A DNA stretch of 6,548 nucleotides, taken from Gammaproteobacteria bacterium. Its GTDB lineage: Bacteria > Pseudomonadota > Gammaproteobacteria > SZUA-229. Of this stretch, positions 1-4,680 are shown piece after piece (within the stretch, counting starts at the first letter, position 1; every line of letters begins with the position of its first letter). The stretch is taken from positions 1 through 6,548 of the forward strand of contig JAGLQT010000132.1 of assembly GCA_023136715.1 (NCBI GenBank), written 5' to 3'. Under the pieces are notes generated by a model. That model was not told where the DNA came from and did no database searches. It saw only the letters and a list, made by a program, of their open reading frames with translations. The translations under genes were made by a program, and so were the position numbers.

Positions 1-22
1 TTCATCAAAATATTACCGATGA
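1..22 (+). CDS. 3' end of an upstream gene (partial, tentative)
   Basis: Reading from base 2 gives the short tail SSKYYR followed by TGA at 20-22, and that TGA overlaps the ATG at 19-21 of the next gene in an ATGA arrangement. Such four-base overlaps are typical of translationally coupled operon genes. TIGR04282 genes are often preceded by a TIGR04283-type glycosyltransferase, so this could be its C-terminus, but that is inference from family context. Six codons cannot identify a protein. Reading from base 3 also stays open to a TAA at 30-32, so the frame itself is uncertain. Confidence 0.3.
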
Positions 23-633
23 CCTATTTTAAATATCCAGATGCCGTTGTTCTCGTCTTTGCCAAGGCGCCTATACCGGGTGAAGTGAATACAAGGCTGA
101 TTCCTGATATTGGTGTCGAGGCAGCAACCAGTCTCCAGTCTGAATTGATCCTGTCCAGATTAAAGAATCTTCAGAAAAAAAATCTATGCATGACACAACT
201 CTGGTGTAGTCCTGATCCTGAATATGATTTCTTTCAGTCGTGTAAGCAACAATATGCTGTAGATTTGTTTGAGCAATGTGGTGAGGATTTGGGCGCACGC
301 ATGTCACAGGCGATAAATCAGAGCCTGCAATCATTCAAACGCGTTGTGTTGATTGGTACCGATGCGCCATCATTAACATCAGTTCATATTGAACGGGCAA
401 TTAATAAGCTAGATCAAAATGATGTTGTAATCGCTCCTGCGGAAGATGGTGGTTATGTGATGATTGGAATGTCACAACACAGTGATGCTGTTTTTCAGTC
501 GGTGCCGTGGGGCACGGATGAGGTGCTTGCCTGTACTCGTGAAAATATTGCAGATAATAATTTGCTTTGTGGTGAGCTTGAGACTTGTTGGGATATTGAT
601 CGGGTTGAGGATTACCAACGGTATAAAAAATGA
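19..633 (+). CDS. TIGR04282 / DUF2064 family nucleotidyltransferase-like glycosyltransferase
   Basis: This 204-residue protein has the usual family length and the motif order of TIGR04282 (DUF2064, also called rSAM/selenodomain-associated transferase 1), a GT-A/CofC-MobA-like nucleotidyltransferase fold. Visible blocks are VLVFAKAPIPGEVNTRL (residues 11-27, nucleotide-binding loop), GTDAPSL (113-119, metal/nucleotide region), PAEDGGYVMIG (140-150), PWGTDEV (163-169) and DID..ED near the C-terminus (192-198). It is probably cytoplasmic and soluble; no signal or membrane segment is seen. The physiological substrate of the family is not settled. One oddity is that the lysine normally found in the family's P-G-x-V-K-T-R-L loop is asparagine here (N24), while R26 is kept. 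The ATG at 19 is favoured because the conserved core begins about ten residues later and the start overlaps an upstream stop. Family assignment is firm; biochemical role is not. Confidence 0.88.
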   Translation: MTYFKYPDAVVLVFAKAPIPGEVNTRLIPDIGVEAATSLQSELILSRLKNLQKKNLCMTQLWCSPDPEYDFFQSCKQQYAVDLFEQCGEDLGARMSQAINQSLQSFKRVVLIGTDAPSLTSVHIERAINKLDQNDVVIAPAEDGGYVMIGMSQHSDAVFQSVPWGTDEVLACTRENIADNNLLCGELETCWDIDRVEDYQRYKK

Positions 634-798
634 TATGCTCAATGTGGTTTAATCTAAAAATGGATGAATGCAGATGGATAAGGTTAAAAGAAATCAGCCC
701 CGCTTGCTGATCGCTATAGCAACAAACTCTACGCTCCGATTTTTAAATTTCCCATGCCTTGTCTTGAAACAAACGGGATCGTTTTCAGGGGTGGTTGT
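634..798 (+). other. A+T-rich intergenic stretch with a possible 42-codon ORF
   Basis: No recognisable gene, tRNA or terminator hairpin is seen here. An ORF starting ATG at 674 runs 42 codons and ends in TGA at 800-802, overlapping the ATG (799) of the next gene as ATGA. It begins MDKVKRNQPRLLIAIA and has no strong Shine-Dalgarno; a GGATG at 662-666 is the nearest candidate. A second frame, the one that runs into the next gene, is open from 688 (after TAA at 685-687) and reads DRYSNKLYAPIFKFPM around 706-756, which looks protein-like but has no good start. Either could be a coupled leader peptide, a decayed gene end, or chance. Confidence 0.3.
787..791 (+). promoter_or_regulatory. Shine-Dalgarno deciding the start at 799
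   Basis: AGGGG lies seven bases before ATG 799, a good ribosome-binding site. The alternative in-frame ATG at 754 has only T- and A-rich sequence before it. This favours the 224-residue form of the following gene, which then begins directly with a lysine-rich stretch and a membrane segment. Confidence 0.6.
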
Positions 799-1473
799 AT
801 GAAATATAAACTCAAGAAAAAACATATTGTTGCTATAACAGCTGTCGCCTACATAGTGCTTACCGCATTTTTATCGCGTGGTGATCCTTTTTATGTTGAA
901 TCGGACGAACCACTCGAAGACATTGTGGCGATATGCCACTGGTCATCATCAGCCTTTCCTGGGCTGCATGGTGGTACGCATCACGTTACTCGAAAAAAAG
1001 GCGTTGTACTAAAAAGTGGTGAGATTGCTAGTTGTGGCATGAACTGGTTTGCGGGGTTGACGCTGTCATTCAAGACTTACGATACCTTGAAACACCCTAC
1101 GCATGAGTTCTTTTTTGACAGAGAACGAGATGATGGGGTAACTCTTGTTAGAACTAAAATTAAGCTTGAACTGCTTGATGAACAGAAAGCCAAGTTTGAA
1201 GCGGGGTATTGGGATAACTATATGAATCCGGGTGCTGAGTATTCGCGTAACTTAGCAGGTTGTGGTTTTGGGTATAAGTACCTTGAGTATTATAAAAATG
1301 TTAAAGAGCTAAATGTTGGTTATTTCAAGAACTTGTATCATAAACCAATGCTTGAGTGCATAAGTCGAACATTTTCTATTTTAAAAAAATATCAGCCACG
1401 GGCATCAAAAAACTTTTCCAGCGCTGAAATATGGATGGATAAAATGTGGGAGTCTGATTCATGGAAAAAATAA
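799..1473 (+). CDS. Membrane-anchored protein of unknown function
   Basis: I do not recognise this family. The 224-residue product starts with a basic N-terminus (MKYKLKKKH) and one hydrophobic segment at about residues 10-25, then SRGDPF. This predicts either a single-pass inner-membrane anchor with the rest in the periplasm, or an uncleaved signal. The remaining ~195 residues look globular, rich in aromatic residues and lysine, with four cysteines (C46, C79, C155, C187) that could form two disulfides outside the cytoplasm. A His/Gly-rich patch GLHGGTHH is at 55-62. No enzyme motif is identifiable. The start at 799 is chosen for its ribosome-binding site and because the membrane segment follows at once. 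Its end overlaps the next gene by 13 bases, so the two are probably cotranscribed and may work together at the envelope. The gene is clearly more A+T-rich than the minus-strand genes to its right, consistent with acquisition by transfer. Confidence 0.65.
   Translation: MKYKLKKKHIVAITAVAYIVLTAFLSRGDPFYVESDEPLEDIVAICHWSSSAFPGLHGGTHHVTRKKGVVLKSGEIASCGMNWFAGLTLSFKTYDTLKHPTHEFFFDRERDDGVTLVRTKIKLELLDEQKAKFEAGYWDNYMNPGAEYSRNLAGCGFGYKYLEYYKNVKELNVGYFKNLYHKPMLECISRTFSILKKYQPRASKNFSSAEIWMDKMWESDSWKK
1448..1452 (+). promoter_or_regulatory. Shine-Dalgarno for the gene at 1461, inside the preceding gene
   Basis: GGGAG sits eight bases before ATG 1461, within the last codons of the upstream gene. It supports a real, translationally linked start for the short secreted-protein gene that follows. 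Confidence 0.5.
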
Positions 1474-1673
1474 CAATAAAACAAATTATCTTGGGTGTTT
1501 TTGTAATGCTGATGTGCTCATTGTCGATTGCACATGATACAACACACGTACACCCTTTGATTACAGCTAAAATTGCAGAGTTAATTCAATCTACTGATTC
1601 TGTTGATAATGCTTATAATGATATATACGAACTTAATCCTCATCCTAGCGCGGTAGGTTGGGTTGAAGCATGA
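1461..1673 (+). pseudogene. Probably truncated gene for a secreted protein, unknown function
   Basis: The 70-residue product has a clear signal peptide: a short charged N-terminus (MEKITIKQ), a hydrophobic core at 9-23, and a likely signal peptidase I site after SIA24, leaving a mature protein that starts HDTTHVHPLIT. Cys19 is not in a proper lipobox, because the residue before it is Met. The mature part (His/Asp-rich start, then a helix-like AKIAELIQ and NAYNDIYELNP) looks like the beginning of a larger exported protein and not a finished domain. The final residues VGWVEA and the TGA stop (1653-1673) lie inside the left arm of the 155-bp inverted-repeat element, so the original 3' end appears to have been replaced or displaced. 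No continuation is seen beyond the element. The start has a good GGGAG ribosome-binding site and overlaps the previous gene by 13 bases. Function is not recognised; a complete small protein cannot be excluded. Confidence 0.55.
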
Positions 1674-1807
1674 AACCCAACATCAATAAATAAAAAATCA
1701 TATTGTAATTTAATAATAAAATGATTTGTGAGAGCTTGATAATTAACTTTCAATAATCATTGGTGATGGCTTAACCATGTTGGGTTTCGTGCCTCAACCC
1801 AATCTAC
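1653..1807. repeat. 155-bp MITE/BIME-like element with 31-bp terminal inverted repeats
   Basis: The left arm (1653-1683) begins GTAGGTTGGGTTGAAG and ends AAACCCAACAT. The reverse complement of the right arm (1777-1807) begins GTAGATTGGGTTGAGG and has the same end. The arms agree at 28 of 31 positions. Each arm also folds alone: GTTGGGTT (1657-1664) pairs with AACCCAAC (1674-1681), and TTGGGTT (1780-1786) with AACCCAA (1796-1802), each with a 9-base loop. The interior (1684-1776) is strongly A+T-rich, has no ORF, and contains a smaller inverted repeat AAATCAT (1695-1701) / ATGATTT (1721-1727). No clear target-site duplication is seen. From general knowledge, TTGGGTTGAGGCACGAAACCCAA-type units recur in many bacterial genomes; whether this one is REP-like (moved by a RAYT transposase) or a true MITE is inference. 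Confidence 0.8.
1684..1776. other. A+T-rich non-coding interior of the inverted-repeat element
   Basis: No start codon with a credible reading frame is present and no transposase fragment is visible. Besides the 7-bp inverted pair at 1695-1701 and 1721-1727, there is a small CAAT/ATTG palindrome near 1751-1762. With the outer arms paired, this segment would form the large loop of a long stem. Confidence 0.4.
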
Positions 1808-1832
1808 ACTGTGGTTTGTTATATATGCTTTT

Positions 1833-1860
1833 CTCTGCGTCCTTTGCGTCTCTGCGGTGA
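1833..1860. repeat. Short dispersed-type repeat built of CTCTGCGTC units
   Basis: CTCTGCGTC (1833-1841) is followed directly by CTTTGCGTC (1842-1850) and then TCTGCGGTGA (1851-1860), three near-copies of one short unit. Sequences of the form TCTGCGTCCTTTGCGTCTCTGCGG are, to my recollection, found scattered between genes in many unrelated bacteria, though poorly characterised. It lies 25 bases beyond the inverted-repeat element and 24 bases before the slyX stop, in non-coding DNA. An AAAGCTTT palindrome follows at 1860-1867. Any function is unknown. Confidence 0.6.
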
Positions 1861-1884
1861 AAGCTTTTAACTCCAGGCAATTAC

Positions 1885-2088
1885 TCAATAATGCGGCGGC
1901 GGTGTCTCATCCTTTTCATGCGCTACCTGTGATTCACCCGCCGCTTTCAGTTTTTTCTCAAGTATCGACATTTTCAACATAAGTATGTCGATCTGGCTTT
2001 GCTGGGTGATGATAGTTTTGTCCAGAATCTCGATGGTGTCTTCCATGTGGGTGAGTCGGATTTCAAGTTCGGTGGTGCGTTCTTCCAT
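1885..2088 (-). CDS. slyX: SlyX family protein
   Basis: This 67-residue protein matches SlyX in length and pattern. An N-terminal heptad-like amphipathic helix, ELEIRLTHMEDTIEILDKTI (residues 7-26), is followed by QQSQIDILMLKMSILEKKL (29-47), and the chain ends in the hallmark PPPHY at the C-terminus. The helix should form a coiled coil, probably a small cytoplasmic oligomer. The cellular role of SlyX is not established; the gene is named for proximity to the slyD region in E. coli. The ATG at 2088 lies three bases after the TAA of cysZ, so it is the last gene of the run queF-kinase-cysZ-slyX and depends on upstream transcription. No intrinsic terminator with a T-tract is seen downstream; the repeat hairpins at 1653-1807 are the nearest structures that could stop or stabilise the transcript. 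Confidence 0.93.
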   Translation of the reverse strand: MEERTTELEIRLTHMEDTIEILDKTIITQQSQIDILMLKMSILEKKLKAAGESQVAHEKDETPPPHY

Positions 2089-2091
2089 TAT

Positions 2092-2820
2092 TTAAATCTC
2101 AGATGGTTCTTTTTTGGTTTGTGTGGTTAGTTTTGTTGCGCCTGCAACTGCGACCGGCATGGCTAAAAAATTTAGCACCGGCACGCTGGTGATAATAAAA
2201 ATACCGCTGCCCAGTCCAAGCGCCCGCATTCGGTGTTGGCGATTGTACTGGCGTATGTCCTTAAATAACAGGCCGTGATTCGATAGTGGGTAGTCCATAT
2301 ATTCTAAAGAGAATGACCAGGTAGTGAAGATAAACCAGGCGAAGGGTGCGATCAGGTTAAGTCCCGGGATCAGGGTCAGGATGATCAGGGGTATCAGCCA
2401 CATTAGGAAATAAAGCAGTTTATGGATTTCAGAGGCGAAGCTTCGTATCACAAGCTTCCATAATTTCTCGGTATTGATATCTTCGATGGGCTTACCACTG
2501 AGATGTGCTTCAACACGGGCAGCCAGCAAGCTGTTGAACGGCGCGGCGATCAGGTTGGCAATCAGGGTAAAGCTGTAGAAAACGAAGAGCAGGGCTGTGG
2601 TAGCAAACAGGGGCCAGATTAACCATTCCAGCCAGGATAGCCAGCTGGGCAGCAGGCTTTGTATCCATTCATCCATTTTCTGGCTGAGCAGGTAGATGGC
2701 ACCGGTAAACAGGCTTATGTTGATGAGTAGTGGAATGATGACGAAACGGCGTATGCCCGGCAGGAAGATAAGGCCGAAGCCGCTGAAGCATTCGCTAAAG
2801 CCTATTAGGTAGTTGATCAT
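2092..2820 (-). CDS. cysZ: CysZ family sulfate transporter (EI24 domain)
   Basis: The 242-residue integral membrane protein has the CysZ/EI24 signatures in order: GF..CFSGFGLIFLPGIRRFV..P (residues 7-30), LIAAPFN (90-96), IPGLNLIAPFAW (151-162), SLEYMDYPLSNHG (171-183), and the terminal VPVLNFLAMPVAVAGATKL (213-231). Hydrophobic segments are near 24-46, 66-92, 136-165 and 203-225. E. coli CysZ is about 253 residues, so this is full length. CysZ mediates sulfate uptake across the inner membrane for cysteine synthesis. The start at 2820 is chosen because its ATG overlaps the TGA of the upstream kinase as ATGA and the conserved region begins at once; the longer in-frame form from 2934 would add 38 residues that lie inside the kinase gene. 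No CysB-type operator is apparent, since the gene seems to be read from an upstream promoter. Confidence 0.94.
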   Translation of the reverse strand: MINYLIGFSECFSGFGLIFLPGIRRFVIIPLLINISLFTGAIYLLSQKMDEWIQSLLPSWLSWLEWLIWPLFATTALLFVFYSFTLIANLIAAPFNSLLAARVEAHLSGKPIEDINTEKLWKLVIRSFASEIHKLLYFLMWLIPLIILTLIPGLNLIAPFAWFIFTTWSFSLEYMDYPLSNHGLLFKDIRQYNRQHRMRALGLGSGIFIITSVPVLNFLAMPVAVAGATKLTTQTKKEPSEI

Positions 2821-4106
2821 AATGTTTGTCTTGTATAGCCCTGTCGAGCCAGCAGCGCACTGCCGTAACTGGCTTCGGTTTGTTCGGCAATGATAACGGC
2901 GGTGTTTAATGTCTGTTCGCGTATTGTACGCCATGCGGGATTGTTGCTGCCGCCACCCGCAGTGAAAATTCTTTGTGGATTTGGAGCGCCTAGCCCGGCC
3001 AGTTGTTGGTAGCCTTCCGCTTCGATATTGGCGATGCCTTCGAGTATCGCCTGAAAGAAGACTACGTCATCGTCCGGGCGAGGTTTCATTAGAGGTTTAA
3101 GCTTGGCGTCGTTACGCGGGAAGCGTTCGCCCGTCGAAGGCAGGGGGTAGTAGTTCAGCTTGGTCTTTTTTTCCGGTTTGAGTCGCGCTGTCATGGTATC
3201 AAGTTGCTGCTGGTTGAAGTGTTGTTTCAGCACGCAGCCACCGCTATTGGAGGCGCCACCGGCCAGCCACTGCTGACCCAGGCGATGACTGTAGATGCCA
3301 AATTCGGGGGCGAAAATGGCTTTGTCGGAAATGATTTTCAGTACCAGCGTGCTGCCCAGCGAGGTGACGGCATCACCAGTTTTGCTGGCACCGGTGGCGA
3401 TAAAGGCGGCAATGCTGTCGGTGGTGCCGGCGATAATCTGGCAGTTTTTGGGTAGTCCAAGTTGCTCGGCAATATCAAGCTGAACGCTGCCAGTAATTGT
3501 GCCGGGCGCAACAACGTGGGGAAATATCTGTTCTTCCAGTTCTAAGTTATTCAACCACTTAGGCCATAAAACTTCAAGTGAATTATAGCCAAGTTTCAGG
3601 CAGTTGTTTTCATCGCTGATAGCGTAATTGCCGTGCAGTGTGGCGGCAATCCAGTCGGCCTGATGGCAAATATGACGTGCTTGTGGATGGCGTTCATATA
3701 AATAGAGTGCCTTGGCCAGTGACGAGCTGGCGCCGTGTGCGGCGCAATCAGCGGGCGCAATTTTGGCGATCAGCTCGGCTTCTTTGGTGCAGCGTTGATC
3801 GTTGTACATCAGCGCTGGAGAAAGCGGTGTTCCGGCTTCATCACAGAGCAGTACCGTGCCCGAGGTGCCATCAATGGCGATGGCTGAAATCGATAGAGGA
3901 TGAAGTTCTTTGCTCAGATGCTTGATGACTTCATCGGTGGCTTGTTTCCAGATAAAAGGATCCTGCTCGATGCAGGCTCCATTAATATCTGGGCTGGGCA
4001 GGTCTATCCGATATGAGGCAAGCTCTTCGCCATCAGAATTGATAACACAGCCGCGTACGCCTGAAGTGCCGATATCTAACCCCAGAAAGACGGCTTCAGA
4101 TGGCAT
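2817..4106 (-). CDS. FGGY-family sugar kinase, D-ribulose kinase-like
   Basis: The 429-residue protein is an FGGY/ASKHA-fold kinase that transfers phosphate from ATP to a sugar. Visible motifs are the phosphate-1 loop GLDIGTSGVR (residues 9-18, with D11), AIDGTSGTVLL (77-87), MYNDQR (100-105), the AGTTDS block with putative catalytic base D230, TSLGST (248-253, phosphate-2) and TAGGGSNNP (382-390, adenosine site). At about 430 residues it is shorter than xylulokinase or glycerol kinase (around 490-520). It resembles the short SePSK/AtXK-1 group, described as D-ribulose kinases; that substrate is inference from length and motif spacing. Xylulose or another pentulose remains possible. No sugar transporter or isomerase adjoins it, so it may recycle an internal sugar. 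It starts 33 bases after the queF stop, with no strong ribosome-binding site, and its TGA overlaps the cysZ ATG by four bases. Confidence 0.85.
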   Translation of the reverse strand: MPSEAVFLGLDIGTSGVRGCVINSDGEELASYRIDLPSPDINGACIEQDPFIWKQATDEVIKHLSKELHPLSISAIAIDGTSGTVLLCDEAGTPLSPALMYNDQRCTKEAELIAKIAPADCAAHGASSSLAKALYLYERHPQARHICHQADWIAATLHGNYAISDENNCLKLGYNSLEVLWPKWLNNLELEEQIFPHVVAPGTITGSVQLDIAEQLGLPKNCQIIAGTTDSIAAFIATGASKTGDAVTSLGSTLVLKIISDKAIFAPEFGIYSHRLGQQWLAGGASNSGGCVLKQHFNQQQLDTMTARLKPEKKTKLNYYPLPSTGERFPRNDAKLKPLMKPRPDDDVVFFQAILEGIANIEAEGYQQLAGLGAPNPQRIFTAGGGSNNPAWRTIREQTLNTAVIIAEQTEASYGSALLARQGYTRQTL

Positions 4107-4139
4107 ACGTGCTGTGCTGTGCGATGGGCTTGATGGGGA

Positions 4140-4529
4140 TTAAGGTAGCAGAACCAGCTCAGGTGCCTGCCAGTTGGGATCGCGGTGCTCAGCGACCACG
4201 GTGGTGTAAATGCCGCCACGTACGTTGAATTCTGCAGTCAGTCGCATAAAGCGCGGGTTACAGGCGGCGACGAGGTCAGCCAGTATCTGGTTGGTGACGG
4301 CTTCGTGGAAAGCGCCTTCTTCACGAAAAGACCAGACGTACATTTTCAGTGCTTTCAGTTCGATGCAGGCCTTATCGGCAACATACTCGATTTCCAGCGT
4401 GGCGAAGTCAGGCTGGCCAGTTTTTGGACACAGGCAGGTGAATTCGGGAACGCTGATGCGGATGGTGTAATCTCTCTCAGGTTGAGGATTATCAAAGACT
4501 TCCAGCTCTTTTGAAGGTTTAGTCGACAT
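4140..4529 (-). CDS. queF: NADPH-dependent 7-cyano-7-deazaguanine reductase (short form)
   Basis: QueF reduces preQ0 to preQ1 with two NADPH, a cytoplasmic step of queuosine tRNA-modification synthesis. The 129-residue protein shows the whole single-domain T-fold active site. FTCLCPKTGQPDF (residues 30-42) carries the thioimide-forming C34 and the acid D41, which keep the same spacing as C55/D62 of the B. subtilis enzyme. The NADPH/QueF motif ELKALKMYVWSFREEGAFHE (57-76) follows. A further cysteine, C32, is two residues before the nucleophile. It belongs to the unimodular type; the E. coli protein is bimodular and about 280 residues. The start at 4529 is chosen because family similarity begins shortly after it; extension to 4637 would add 36 residues over the promoter region. 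It is the first gene of the minus-strand run. No preQ1 riboswitch pattern is visible upstream, and the ribosome-binding site is weak. Confidence 0.94.
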   Translation of the reverse strand: MSTKPSKELEVFDNPQPERDYTIRISVPEFTCLCPKTGQPDFATLEIEYVADKACIELKALKMYVWSFREEGAFHEAVTNQILADLVAACNPRFMRLTAEFNVRGGIYTTVVAEHRDPNWQAPELVLLP

Positions 4530-4680
4530 AATATTATTTTCGCGTGTAAAAAAATGGCAATTATACCTGTCAAAACTCATAAATTCCCTGTCGATTTTCA
4601 CGGCTTCTGCTGTATACTGAGCGCCAGTTTTTAGCACCGTTTTATACTAATTTTTACGCCGAAAGGATCTCTGATCACTC
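4530..4680. promoter_or_regulatory. Divergent queF / smc control region
   Basis: These 151 bases separate two outward-facing genes, so promoters for both must lie here or nearby. On the minus strand there is a perfect TATAAT (4565-4560), 30 bases before the queF ATG, and a perfect TTGACA (4573-4568). They are only two bases apart and cannot serve one promoter; TTGACA with 17 bases then TTTACA (4550-4545) is an alternative pairing. On the plus strand TATACT occurs at 4613-4618 and again at 4643-4648, each a plausible -10 for smc, but neither has a good -35 at 16-18 bases. A ribosome-binding site AAGGA (4663-4667) lies 13 bases before the smc ATG, a rather long spacing. Confidence 0.45.

Noticed and set aside
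754..798. Longer start for the 224-residue gene at ATG 754
   Set aside because: No ribosome-binding site precedes it, while AGGGG stands seven bases before ATG 799, where the basic N-terminus and membrane segment begin directly.
1657..1681. Intrinsic terminator at the left arm hairpin
   Set aside because: The stem is only 8 bp and is followed by A-rich rather than T-rich sequence on the plus strand, so it is not a canonical intrinsic terminator.
1653..1862. CRISPR array or integron attachment site in the repeat island
   Set aside because: There are only two inverted copies of one unit, not regularly spaced direct repeats with spacers, and no integrase or cas gene is present.
2821..2934. N-terminal extension of CysZ by 38 residues
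   Set aside because: It lies within the kinase gene on the same strand, is hydrophilic and unlike CysZ; the ATGA overlap and family similarity both begin at 2820.
3204..4143. Several plus-strand open frames across the kinase gene
   Set aside because: They are opposite-strand shadows of a clear FGGY kinase, with low-complexity Gly/Ala or Arg-rich translations and no motifs.
4185..4514. Plus-strand open frames opposite queF
   Set aside because: QueF catalytic motifs on the minus strand explain the region; the plus-strand translations match nothing and lack start signals.
4530..4637. N-terminal extension of QueF by 36 residues, or a preQ1 riboswitch upstream
   Set aside because: The extension covers the promoter-like boxes and has no family similarity. 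I also see no C-rich-loop hairpin followed by an A-rich tail as expected for a preQ1 riboswitch.
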